Positions 25,976 through 34,013 of a DNA stretch of 64,000 nucleotides are shown here, one piece after another. The stretch covers positions 4,839,001 through 4,903,000 of the forward strand of contig NZ_CP048209.1 of NCBI RefSeq assembly GCF_010119935.1, in the 5' to 3' direction. Positions within the stretch are counted from its first letter, which is position 1, and every line of letters begins with the position of its first letter. The translations under genes were made by a program, and so were the position numbers. The notes below the pieces were generated by a model that worked only from the letters and a program-made list of their open reading frames with translations, was not told the DNA's origin and did no database searches. This DNA is from Paenibacillus lycopersici. Its GTDB lineage: Bacteria > Bacillota > Bacilli > Paenibacillales > Paenibacillaceae.

Positions 25976-26638
25976 TCAGGAGTTCAGGTCGGGTCTCACG
26001 CCGGTCACCAGGTAGACGACGGATTCCCCGATATTCGTCGCATGGTCCGCGAAACGCTCGATGTAGCGGCCGACGAAGCTGAGCAGATTGGCTTGGGAAA
26101 TCGTCTTCGGATTCTCCATCATGATCGAGAACAGCTCGCGGATGATTTGCGAATACAGCGCATCGACGAGGTCGTCGTCCTTGGCCATCTTGTAGGCCAT
26201 ATTGACGTTCTCCTGCACGAACGATTGAATCGATTCGTACGTCATCATCTGCACGATCTGCGACATGCGCGGCAAATCGATCAGCGGCTTGATCAGTGTC
26301 TGCCCTTCCAGGCGGACGACGACCTTGGCGACGTCGACGGCCAGATCGCCCATCCGTTCCAGGTCGTTCGCGATTTTGAACGCGACGAGAATGCGGCGCA
26401 GGTCCTTCGCTACCGGCTGCTGCGTCGCGATCAGCGTCGCGCCGATCTCGGATATTTTCTCCTCGATCCTGTTCAGTTCCTTGTCTTCCTTCACAATGCG
26501 TCTCGCTTCGTCCGCATTGATCGTTTCCAGCGCCGCCATTGCCTGCGCGATCGCCGTCTCCACGCGGCGGCCCATCTCTACGATCAGCTCGTTCAGTTCT
26601 GATAATCCTTGATCGAACTCTTTCCGTTTCGTCATCAT
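25976..26638 (-). CDS. phoU: Phosphate transport regulator PhoU (copy 2)
   Basis: 220 residues, the same two helical bundles as copy 1. The repeated metal-binding motifs appear in LNRIEEKISEIGATLIATQQPVAKDLRRIL and ERFADHATNIGESVVYLV. It lies 43 bp after pstB2, sharing the PHO-type promoter at 27544-27597. The ribosome binding site GAGGGAGG is 13 bases before the ATG, somewhat far. Having a second PhoU with its own PstB suggests each importer has a separate brake. Confidence 0.96.
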   Translation of the reverse strand: MMTKRKEFDQGLSELNELIVEMGRRVETAIAQAMAALETINADEARRIVKEDKELNRIEEKISEIGATLIATQQPVAKDLRRILVAFKIANDLERMGDLAVDVAKVVVRLEGQTLIKPLIDLPRMSQIVQMMTYESIQSFVQENVNMAYKMAKDDDLVDALYSQIIRELFSIMMENPKTISQANLLSFVGRYIERFADHATNIGESVVYLVTGVRPDLNS

Positions 26639-26681
26639 CTGGCCGGTTCGTCCTCCCTCGATTTCTACTGTTCCCCGTGCT

Positions 26682-27452
26682 TTAGCCGAAGCGGCCGCTG
26701 ATATAGTCCTCCGTGCGCTGATCGCGCGGGTTGGAGAACAGCTTCTCCGTGTCGGAGAACTCGACCACTTCCCCGTTCAGGAAGAAGACCGTTTGGTTGG
26801 ATACGCGCGCGGCTTGGTGCATGTTGTGCGTAACCATGACGATCGTGTATTTGTCTTTCAGCTCTTGCGCCAGCTCTTCGATCTTCAGCGTCGAGATCGG
26901 ATCGAGCGCGGACGTCGCTTCGTCCATGAGCAGCACGTCGGGATTGACGGCAATCGCGCGCGCGATGCACAGACGCTGCTGCTGGCCGCCGGAGAGACTG
27001 AGCGCGGAGCGTTTCAGATAGTCCTTCACTTCATCCCACAGCACCGCGGAACGAAGGCTTGTCTCGACGATCTCGTCCAGCTTCTGCTTGCTGCGGATGC
27101 CGTGCAAGCGCGGGCCGTACGCGACGTTGTCATAGATCGATTTCGGAAACGGATTCGGCTGCTGGAATACCATGCCGACCTTCTTTCGCAGCGTTTCTAC
27201 GTCGACTTCCTTGGAATAGATGTCCGCGCCGCCGATCGTGATCTTGCCTTCGATCCGCGTGTTCGGAATCATATCGTTCATCCGGTTGAGCGTGCGAAGA
27301 AGCGTCGATTTGCCGCAGCCGGACGGACCGATGAACGCCGTAATCGCCTTCTCGGGAATATCCATCGCGACGTTCTTGAGCGCATGGAACGTACCGTAAA
27401 ATAAATTCAATTGCTGAATATCGATCAATGTCTGCGAAGCGGTCGATTGCAT
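26682..27452 (-). CDS. pstB: Phosphate ABC transporter ATP-binding protein (copy 2)
   Basis: 256 residues. Walker A GPSGCGKST, signature LSGGQQQRLCIARA, Walker B VLLMDEATSALDP and VTHNMHQAARVSN are intact. I choose ATG 27452 (MQSTASQ). The ATG five codons upstream lies within the ATGGAGGAG that serves as Shine-Dalgarno sequence for it. A small inverted repeat CTCAAG-TGGA-CTTGAG (27468-27483) sits just upstream of that site. The gene is cut off from pstA2 by the CBS-MCP gene and has its own PHO-type promoter. Walker B reads DEAT rather than DEP(A/T), as in some PstB proteins. Confidence 0.97.
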   Translation of the reverse strand: MQSTASQTLIDIQQLNLFYGTFHALKNVAMDIPEKAITAFIGPSGCGKSTLLRTLNRMNDMIPNTRIEGKITIGGADIYSKEVDVETLRKKVGMVFQQPNPFPKSIYDNVAYGPRLHGIRSKQKLDEIVETSLRSAVLWDEVKDYLKRSALSLSGGQQQRLCIARAIAVNPDVLLMDEATSALDPISTLKIEELAQELKDKYTIVMVTHNMHQAARVSNQTVFFLNGEVVEFSDTEKLFSNPRDQRTEDYISGRFG

Positions 27453-27543
27453 GTCGTTCTCCTCCATCTCAAGTGGACTTGAGCAGTCCTTGCGCTGCGC
27501 CGCCGCATGCGGCAGGCAGCCGTCTCTACGACTTTCATAGCTA

Positions 27544-27597
27544 ATACTAGCTTTGAAATGTCAATCGAATATGTCGGTATTGTAAACGGAATATTAA
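27544..27597 (-). promoter_or_regulatory. PHO-box promoter of pstB2-phoU2
   Basis: Minus strand: -10 TAGTAT at 27544-27549. Boxes TTGACA (27559), GACATA (27570), TTTACA (27581) and TTAATA (27592) lie in 11-bp steps, the nearest starting 15 bp from the -10. The box array ends just before the CBS-MCP stop codon at 27600. Confidence 0.7.
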
Positions 27598-27599
27598 AA

Positions 27600-28793
27600 T
27601 TAGCCGTGTCCTTGCATCTCGTTCGCCAGCGATTGAATGCTGAGCGTCACTTGCAGCGCTTTATCGTAGGCCTGCTGGGAGAGGCGGCCGATGTTCGCCG
27701 CGCTGCTGCTGTTATCGGCCGCGGCATGGAACAGCTGCTGGAATACGCCGGCCGCTTCCGAGACATAGGCTTGGCTCGTATCGGCGTCCGTCCGGCCGAG
27801 GGCGACATGCTGCGCCGTTTCCTTGACGGCATCCAGAATGGAGCCGATCAGCCGGTTGATGTCCTCCGCCGACGATTTCGTCAGCGTGGCCAGCTGCCTG
27901 ACCTCGTTGGCCACGACCGCGAAGCCCCTTCCGTGCTCGCCGGCGCGCGCCGCTTCGATCGTGGCGTTCACCGCGAGCAGGTTGCATTGGTCGGCCAGCT
28001 CGCGGATGAGCTTCGACACCGTGCCGATCGAGCCGACCCGTTCCTGCAGCTCGCCGATCTGCTGCTCCTGCAGATGCGTGCGCTGCGACATGTTCTGCAT
28101 CGAGGCGGATACTTTGTCCAGCTCGTTCTTGCCCTTCAAGGTCAGCTCGAGCATCGTCTGGGACATCGCCTCGCCTTGGGCGGACGCTGCATGCGCCTCG
28201 TTCACGGAACGGTCGATATCCGCGATCATCGCCTGCGCGCCATGGATCAGCTTCACTTGGGACAGGACGGTTTGCTGCTGCAGCACGCGCGACATCTTGA
28301 GCAGATCCGACATCGTCAGAATGCCTTCGCAGCGCCCCGCTTCCGTTACGATGACGCAATCGTAGAACGTGCGGTCATCGCGGCCGAGCGCATGATCGAG
28401 CAGCTCCTGCGGCGATGTCCCGCGATCGACGATCAACGGCTGCGTATCCATCAGCTTCGTTATGGAACGTCCGAAATAAATCTCCCTGCCGAACCGGTGG
28501 GTCTGGATGATCACGAGCCGGTTTTTCATCACAAGCCCAAGCGGCCTGCGGTACGCGTCGCATACGACGACGCACTCGTGATCCGGCTCGACGGCGAACT
28601 GCCGAATGACTTCCTCGCATGTTTGCGCGGCCGTTACGATCGGCACATGGCGGATGAACGCCTGCATCAGCTCCGTGTCGGCCGCGATCCGCGCCGAACC
28701 GCCCGGTTCGTCCGCTCCTGCCCGGTTTGCCTCATTCATTGCCCCCGCTGCGACATGCTCGACTTCTTTCCGTTCCATAACAGATGCGTTCAT
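27600..28793 (-). CDS. Soluble CBS-domain methyl-accepting (MCP-like) signalling protein
   Basis: 397 residues from ATG 28793, preceded by GGGAGTG. There is no membrane segment. A CBS pair (about 50-170: RRPLGLVMK, GRSITKLMD, LIVD, CVIVT) leads into an MCP signalling coiled coil. Its hairpin tip reads LIRELADQCNLLAVNATIEAARAGEHGRGFAVVANEVRQLA, the CheA/CheW contact region. The coiled coil is short and no clear methylation site is seen. It lies between pstA2 and pstB2 with its own PHO-type promoter. Its CBS module is homologous to that of the CBS-GGDEF protein. I infer a phosphate-starvation output to chemotaxis or another CheA-like pathway. Confidence 0.88.
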   Translation of the reverse strand: MNASVMERKEVEHVAAGAMNEANRAGADEPGGSARIAADTELMQAFIRHVPIVTAAQTCEEVIRQFAVEPDHECVVVCDAYRRPLGLVMKNRLVIIQTHRFGREIYFGRSITKLMDTQPLIVDRGTSPQELLDHALGRDDRTFYDCVIVTEAGRCEGILTMSDLLKMSRVLQQQTVLSQVKLIHGAQAMIADIDRSVNEAHAASAQGEAMSQTMLELTLKGKNELDKVSASMQNMSQRTHLQEQQIGELQERVGSIGTVSKLIRELADQCNLLAVNATIEAARAGEHGRGFAVVANEVRQLATLTKSSAEDINRLIGSILDAVKETAQHVALGRTDADTSQAYVSEAAGVFQQLFHAAADNSSSAANIGRLSQQAYDKALQVTLSIQSLANEMQGHG

Positions 28794-28826
28794 GGCCTGC
28801 ACTCCCTTATAGCAATATTTACTATC

Positions 28827-28880
28827 ACTATAGGACCAGAGCATTATCATTCATGTCGCAATATGTTAGACAAGTGTTAA
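28827..28880 (-). promoter_or_regulatory. PHO-box promoter of the CBS-MCP gene
   Basis: Minus strand: -10 TATAGT at 28827-28832. Boxes ATAATG (28842), CGACAT (28853), CTAACA (28864) and TTAACA (28875) lie in exact 11-bp steps. The two distal boxes are good PHO matches and the two proximal ones weak. Spacing to the -10 is 15 bp, as in the four sister promoters. Confidence 0.6.
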
Positions 28881-28994
28881 ATTTATGGGCATTTCGTCGT
28901 TATATTACCATTTTTTAGGCATTCGCTCTTAAATCTAGGGGATGATCAGCCGTTGTTCCGCCGCCGTTATCCCTTGGTGAAAAGCTTATGGAGC

Positions 28995-29894
28995 CTAGCG
29001 CAGTTTGCGCGCATTGATCCACATCGGCACGCGGAAGACGATATTGATCATCAAGACGATAAAGACGAGCACGGCCGCGGACTTCTCCGCAATGAGCTTC
29101 GCGTCGGGCACGATCGCTTCGGACTGCACGTACCAGAGATGCACCGCAAGCGTCGCGCCCGGAGACAGCGGGCTGAAATCCCACATGACGCCGGACGACG
29201 TCACGCCGCCGGTCAGAATGATGACGGCGCTCTCGCCGAACGCGCGGCCCGCCACGAGGCAGATGCCCGTCACGATGCCGTTCAGCGCCACCGGAATGAG
29301 CACGCGCCGGATCGTTTGCAGATGCGTGCTGCCGAGCGCGAACGAAGCGTGCTTCATTTCCTGCGGAACGGAGCGGATCGCTTCCTCGGTGACGCGGGTA
29401 AGCACGGGGAGGTTCAAGAACGCCAGGCTGACGGCCGCCCCGACAATCGTCAGGCCCAAGTCGAGCGACTGCACGAATAATACGATCCCGAACAAGCCGA
29501 AAATAATCGAAGGAACGGAAGCCAAGCCTTCCACGCAGATGCGAATGAACGCGATGAATTTATTGGCCGGCGCGAATTCCGCCAAGTAAATCCCCGCCGC
29601 CATGCCAAGCGGAATGGAGATGATCAGCGAGATGACGAGCACGTAGAACGAATTGAACAGCAGCGGTCCGATGCCGCCGCCCTCTTCGATCTCGCTCGGC
29701 TCGCCGTATAGGAAATCCCAGCTGAGCTTCGGCAGCCCCTTCTCCAGAATGAGGAACAGGAGCGCGATGATGAAGATAATGGTGCAAATGCCGACGAGCC
29801 ATACGACGCCCGTGAACAGCTTGTTGTTGATTTGATTCAAGCTCTTGCGCGATGCGAAGGGATGATCGCTCGCCGGGGATTTGAGGCCGCTCAT
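28995..29894 (-). CDS. pstA: Phosphate ABC transporter permease PstA (copy 2)
   Basis: 299 residues, six membrane helices, GGGIGPLLFNSFYVL in the first loop and the EAA loop (EEAIRSVPQEMKHASFALGSTHLQTIRRVLIPVALNGIVTG). The start ATG 29894 overlaps the pstC2 stop (29891-29894). Longer open frames upstream lie inside pstC2 and are not used. About 200 bp separate its stop from the next gene, which holds the CBS-MCP promoter. Confidence 0.97.
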   Translation of the reverse strand: MSGLKSPASDHPFASRKSLNQINNKLFTGVVWLVGICTIIFIIALLFLILEKGLPKLSWDFLYGEPSEIEEGGGIGPLLFNSFYVLVISLIISIPLGMAAGIYLAEFAPANKFIAFIRICVEGLASVPSIIFGLFGIVLFVQSLDLGLTIVGAAVSLAFLNLPVLTRVTEEAIRSVPQEMKHASFALGSTHLQTIRRVLIPVALNGIVTGICLVAGRAFGESAVIILTGGVTSSGVMWDFSPLSPGATLAVHLWYVQSEAIVPDAKLIAEKSAAVLVFIVLMINIVFRVPMWINARKLR

Positions 29895-30853
29895 TGTTTC
29901 ACTCCTCTGCCCTGTATCAGTCTGACCGCAACGATCATGATGAGCGAAATGACGAGCAGGATGAAGCCCATCATGTACAGCGCGTAATTCCATGTCGAAT
30001 CGAATTCTACGTTCGCGATCTGCATGACGATGTTGCTGGTCAGCACCGACGTCGGCTTGAACAGCGCGTCCGCCAGCTGCGGCGTGTTGCCGATCACCAT
30101 GACGACGGCCATCGTTTCGCCGATCGCGCGGGCCATGCCGAGAATGACGGCGTACATGATGCCGCTCTTCGCCGCCGGAATAACGACCCGGACGATCGTG
30201 TGGAATCGGGTCGCCCCCAGCGCATAGGAAGCGTCGCGGAATTTCTTCGGAACGGCGACGATGGAGTCGTCCGTAATCCGGCTGATCGTCGGCAGCACCA
30301 TGATGGTCAGCACGATTGCAGCAGCTAATATGCCATCGCCCATGTTGGTTCCCGTTACCGATCGCAGCATCGGAATCAGCACCGTCATCCCAAGGAAGCC
30401 GTAGACGACGGAAGGAATGCCGACAAGCAGATCGAGTATCGGACGCAGCGCGTTCTTCAGCCAACCGGGCGTCATTTCCGATAGGAATATTGCAATAATG
30501 ACGGATAGAGGCACCGAGATGATCATCGTCAGCAGCGTCAGTGCGAAGGTGCCGAAAATAAAGACGAAGGCGCCGAACTGGTCGTCTTCCGGCACCCAGT
30601 CGGTGGAGAAAAAAAAGGTTTTCAAGGATACGGTCTCGAACGTCAGCACGCCCGTCCGGCCCATCATGAACAGAATTGAGAACAAGATCAAGCACACGAA
30701 CACGGCGCTCGCGATGCAAACGATCTTGAACGTACGGTTGTAGAATTTAAGCCGCGCCTTGCGGCTGAATGCCGAGCCGGAGGACTCCAGGCTGCGGCCA
30801 AGCTCTTCAGCTGAGTAAACGGTGCCGGAAGACGGCACTTCCATCATACTCAT
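29891..30853 (-). CDS. pstC: Phosphate ABC transporter permease PstC (copy 2)
   Basis: 320 residues. A cytoplasmic N-terminus of about 40 residues is followed by six helices and the EAA loop (VAVPKKFRDASYALGATRFHTIVRVVIPAAKSGIMYA). GAGAGGAGAAGAG precedes the ATG. It is coupled to pstA2 by a 4-base overlap. A long hairpin at 30881-30924 lies between pstS2 and this gene, as also seen in pst1. Confidence 0.96.
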   Translation of the reverse strand: MSMMEVPSSGTVYSAEELGRSLESSGSAFSRKARLKFYNRTFKIVCIASAVFVCLILFSILFMMGRTGVLTFETVSLKTFFFSTDWVPEDDQFGAFVFIFGTFALTLLTMIISVPLSVIIAIFLSEMTPGWLKNALRPILDLLVGIPSVVYGFLGMTVLIPMLRSVTGTNMGDGILAAAIVLTIMVLPTISRITDDSIVAVPKKFRDASYALGATRFHTIVRVVIPAAKSGIMYAVILGMARAIGETMAVVMVIGNTPQLADALFKPTSVLTSNIVMQIANVEFDSTWNYALYMMGFILLVISLIMIVAVRLIQGRGVKQ

Positions 30854-30880
30854 AACGATCTCTTCTCCTCTCGTATATAC

Positions 30881-30924
30881 AGCGAAGCCAGCTTCCCGCG
30901 TAAGTTGCAGAAGCTGGCTCCGCT
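30881..30924 (-). promoter_or_regulatory. Intercistronic hairpin between pstS2 and pstC2
   Basis: A 15-bp stem (30910-30924 with 30881-30895, one G-U pair in the minus-strand RNA) with a 14-base loop and no T run. It probably stabilises the pstS2 message or limits read-through into pstCA. Confidence 0.65.
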
Positions 30925-30965
30925 TGTTCCTCCTATAGCCTTGAAGGACGAGGTCTTACAAAGTA

Positions 30966-31832
30966 TTATTTCCCTTTCATTGCGGACAGCGGGATGAATT
31001 TCAGCTTTTTCAGCGAGCCTTCTTGGAACTTCGCGCTTTGGATGTAATCGATGAACGCTTTGACGACGCCGGTAGGCTGGCCTTTCGTCATGTAGTAGCC
31101 GTACGACCATACTTTGTACGTGCCGTTGATAACGTTGGCTGCGGTCGGTTCAACATGGTTGATGCTGATCGGCTTCATTTTGCTGCCGGATACATAGACA
31201 AGGTCGATGTAGCCGATTGCGCCCGGCGTCGTTTCGACGGCCGTCTTCATGTCGCCGCTCGATTTCACTTCTTTGTAGTTGGAGCCTTTCGTCATGAAAT
31301 CCGTGCCGGCCAGCGCCTTCAATTGGAAGTTGACGCGCGTGCCGGAACCGAATGCGCGGTTGACGACAACGATGTCCTGGTCCTTGCCGCCGACTTCCTT
31401 CCAGTTCGTGATCTTGCCGGAGAAAATGCCTTGCAGCTGGCTCGTCGACAGATCCGTTACGCCGGAGCTGCTGTTCGCAACGGCCGAGAACGGAATGACG
31501 GCGACTTTATTGGCCACTTGGCCCGTGAATTTGCTGAAGCCCGGAACGTCCGTGGATGCATCCCAGTCGCAAGCGCCGATGTCGGCAATACCTTTGCGAA
31601 CCGCTTGAGGACCCGTTACGGAGCCTGCCGCGGATGCGGAGATTTTCACCTTCGGATTCTGTTTCTTGAATTCGTTCGCCGCTTGCAGCGTCAACGGGAG
31701 CAGCGCCGAAGAGCCGTTGATGACGATTTTGCCGCTCAGCTTGCTGGATGCGCTGGCAGCGGAGATGCTGCCGAACGACAGGGAAATCGCCATGACGGCA
31801 AGACCTAAATTTCTAACCCATTTGCTTTTCAT
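30966..31832 (-). CDS. pstS: Phosphate-binding protein PstS (copy 2), secreted without a lipobox
   Basis: 288 residues. It has a Sec signal peptide ending in an A-S-A type site (SISAASASS) and no Cys, so it is not a lipoprotein. INGSSALLPLT and NRAFGSGTRVNF carry the phosphate-binding residues. FSGKITNWKEVGG and AIGYIDL are typical of PstS. How it stays near the membrane of a Gram-positive cell is unclear; the co-transcribed stalk-propeller protein just upstream is a candidate partner. GAGAGGAG precedes the ATG. It is second in the pst2 operon. Confidence 0.93.
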   Translation of the reverse strand: MKSKWVRNLGLAVMAISLSFGSISAASASSKLSGKIVINGSSALLPLTLQAANEFKKQNPKVKISASAAGSVTGPQAVRKGIADIGACDWDASTDVPGFSKFTGQVANKVAVIPFSAVANSSSGVTDLSTSQLQGIFSGKITNWKEVGGKDQDIVVVNRAFGSGTRVNFQLKALAGTDFMTKGSNYKEVKSSGDMKTAVETTPGAIGYIDLVYVSGSKMKPISINHVEPTAANVINGTYKVWSYGYYMTKGQPTGVVKAFIDYIQSAKFQEGSLKKLKFIPLSAMKGK

Positions 31833-31885
31833 TGATTGATAATCTCCTCTCGGTTTGTCGGAAAATGTTCGCGATCGCGCAGATG

Positions 31886-33289
31886 TTATTCGTTCGTGAC
31901 TTTAACCAGGCTGCCGTTGTTCAGCACGTAGGTTGCATCGTCGATCACAAGCGCTACGGGCGTGCCCGGAGCGGCTACGACTTCGCTTACATTGCCGTCG
32001 ATGTTGCCGACCAGCTTCGAAGCGCCGGATGCCGCATTGATTTCGTAAAGCGCCGTTTGCGAACCTGCGTCCGTCAGGGCATAGATTATGTCGCCGGCCA
32101 GCGTCGCTTGCAGCACGTCTTTGTCGCCGATGACTTTCGTCACCGTACCGTCGGCCGCTACGGATACGAGGGACGAAGGCTGTCCGTCAACGACGCTGAC
32201 GTAGAACGCTTTGCTGCCGTCCGCCAATGCGCCGACGAATACTTTATCGTCCGTCGTCGCCGTCAGCTTCTTGCCTGCCGATGCGTCTTTCACGGACGCG
32301 TCGAAGAAGTACACCTGCGGCTCGGTGCCCGTGGTGTCGATCGCGACATCGTCTTGATCTACCGGCTTATCGGGAGCCGTAACGGCGCCCGGCTTGGTTA
32401 CGACGTAGAAGAACTTCGTTCCGTCCGCGGATACGTTCAGGTTCGATTTGTAATCGACCTTATCGTTCAGTACTTGCGTGAGTTTGCCGTCAGCGACGTT
32501 CAGCTTCTGGATAACCGTGCCTTTGTCGCTTTGCAGGAAGTAGATCGCGCTGCCGTCGGCCGACCATACGAGCTCCGGCTTGATCGAGATGTCCGTGGAG
32601 ACCGTTTGGCTGTTGAACGATTTGTTCGTCAGATCGATCACGTAAACGACGCCGTTGTCGTCCGTGTAAGCCGCTTTCTTGCCGTCCGGCGAAATCGTCA
32701 GATCGGAAGCGGAGTCGGAGCTGAATACTTTGGCGTACACGCCTGTCGCCGCGTCAACGATGTAATCCGTGCGGCCTTCCTCGGACAGCGAGGAAGCCAG
32801 CAGCTGGCTGCCGTTGATCCAGACGATGTCGTCGGCGTGGATCTTCTCGATGGCGTCGATCGCCACTTCGCCGGCGTCGCTGACCGTGCCGTCCAGGTCG
32901 AAAGCGCCGATGAAATCTTCGGCCGCCATATAGTAAGAGCCGTTCACATTTACAACCGCTTGCTCCAGCTCGACTGGCTCGCCGTCTACCAGCGTCGTTG
33001 CCGAATTCGCATGCAGCTCGATCGAATGACCATGGATGTAAGCCGTAACACCGGATTTCACATTGACTACGAACAGCGCGCCTGTCGCGGATCCCAGATC
33101 GCGGACCGACAGCAGCGTGGCGCCATCAGCTTGGATCGAGCGAACTTGGACGGACGAATTGTTCACCATAACGTTGAACGGAACGGTTGCTGCCGTTTGC
33201 TGCGGCGTCGCGGCGGATGCGACACCGATTGCAGACGTGCTGAGCGCGGCTGCCAGCGCAGAAATCATGAGCGTTTTTTTCATGGACAT
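31886..33289 (-). CDS. Secreted stalk-domain / beta-propeller protein heading the pst2 operon
   Basis: 467 residues. A Sec signal peptide (about 1-27, ending IGVASAA) is followed by a copper-amine-oxidase N-terminal-like stalk domain (about 35-130: VQVRSIQADGATLLSVRDLG, GSYYMAAEDFIGAF). A TolB/WD40-like propeller follows, with repeated ISPDGKKAAYTD, WSADGSAIYFL and VSADGTKFFYVV blades. No catalytic motif is visible and no Cys lipobox. It begins at ATG 33289 behind AAGGGTGAT and is the first gene after a long PHO-box array, 53 bp before pstS2. It may scaffold or assist the non-lipidated PstS2, or bind the wall. The function is unknown. Confidence 0.85.
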   Translation of the reverse strand: MSMKKTLMISALAAALSTSAIGVASAATPQQTAATVPFNVMVNNSSVQVRSIQADGATLLSVRDLGSATGALFVVNVKSGVTAYIHGHSIELHANSATTLVDGEPVELEQAVVNVNGSYYMAAEDFIGAFDLDGTVSDAGEVAIDAIEKIHADDIVWINGSQLLASSLSEEGRTDYIVDAATGVYAKVFSSDSASDLTISPDGKKAAYTDDNGVVYVIDLTNKSFNSQTVSTDISIKPELVWSADGSAIYFLQSDKGTVIQKLNVADGKLTQVLNDKVDYKSNLNVSADGTKFFYVVTKPGAVTAPDKPVDQDDVAIDTTGTEPQVYFFDASVKDASAGKKLTATTDDKVFVGALADGSKAFYVSVVDGQPSSLVSVAADGTVTKVIGDKDVLQATLAGDIIYALTDAGSQTALYEINAASGASKLVGNIDGNVSEVVAAPGTPVALVIDDATYVLNNGSLVKVTNE

Positions 33290-33349
33290 TTGACTGTGAT
33301 CACCCTTCTGGAATTGGTTTGGTTTCTTCGTCGTTTATGTACAAAACCG

Positions 33350-33435
33350 ATTATAGGCAGACATTGTTAAGCCGTCGTTAATCGATTGCCAGGTATTGTT
33401 AAGTGACCGTTAATCTATTATTGAGAAATTGTTAA
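33350..33435 (-). promoter_or_regulatory. Extended PHO-box promoter of the pst2 operon
   Basis: Minus strand: -10 TATAAT at 33350-33355. Boxes TTAACA (33365), TTAACG (33376), TTAACA (33397), TTAACG (33408) and TTAACA (33430) are present. Steps are 11, 21, 11 and 22 bp, with weak boxes between. The first box starts 15 bp from the -10. It is the strongest PHO array in the window. Confidence 0.88.
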
Positions 33436-33616
33436 TAATCGCCAATCGAGAGATTGATAGGATCGGACCCGTTGTCGAAAATCCGGTTCTATAGCCTTGC
33501 GTATACAGGCCTATGGCCCATTGTCCGGTGGAATTGGCAGACCTTGCGCTCAAATGGACCAAGCTCCGATTCAGTATCGGGGACCCGATAATCCCGCTCG
33601 CGAAATGGTTGGAAAT

Positions 33617-33646
33617 GTAAAAAAAAGCCGCGCTGGCTGCGCGGCT
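33617..33646 (-). terminator. Orphan terminator upstream of pst2
   Basis: AGCCGCGC (33626-33633) pairs with GCGCGGCT (33639-33646). On the minus strand it is followed by a run of eight T. No protein gene precedes it on that strand before 34546, so it either blocks read-through into pst2 or ends an RNA from the repeat region. Confidence 0.8.
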
Positions 33647-33760
33647 CAGGCTGCCTTGGAAAGTTCGACGCCTAGGACGCCGTATGTGTGGAGAAGGAGC
33701 TCCATTCTCCGTTTGTGTTGAGAAGGATCGCCCACGCCTCCGCTCCCCCTCCAGGTCACG

Positions 33761-33994
33761 CGGACAGAGGTTCCGCTATTTTGACGAAATCAGACTTTTG
33801 TGGTTAGCGATCGGACACAGGATCCGTTAATGCCCCCGAATGGCGCCGAAAACAGGTAAATCGGCCGACATAACGGATCTCCTGTCCGCCAACACTCGAA
33901 AATACGTGATCATGAAGGGAATAACGCATCTCCTGTCCGCTTCCGTGCTTCGATGGACATACTGTGCCCCAGCCGTCATGAAGACGGCTGGGGC
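33761..33994 (+). repeat. Dispersed structured repeat, copy B
   Basis: It holds four copies of an 18-bp motif of the type CGGACA-N-(A/G)GG-N-TCCGTTA. Two are forward (33761, 33812) and two inverted (33871, 33922), so the arrangement is forward, forward, reverse, reverse. A perfect 12-bp hairpin closes it (33966-33977 with 33983-33994). The same layout and spacing recur at 56319-56546 on the other strand. No protein is encoded. Confidence 0.85.
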
Positions 33995-34013
33995 GAGACG
34001 GTTTGGAGGTAGT

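Noticed and set aside
28995..30719. 574-codon frame as a longer PstA2
   Set aside because: The extra N-terminus is an out-of-frame reading of pstC2. The ATGA junction at 29891-29894 gives the normal PstA length.
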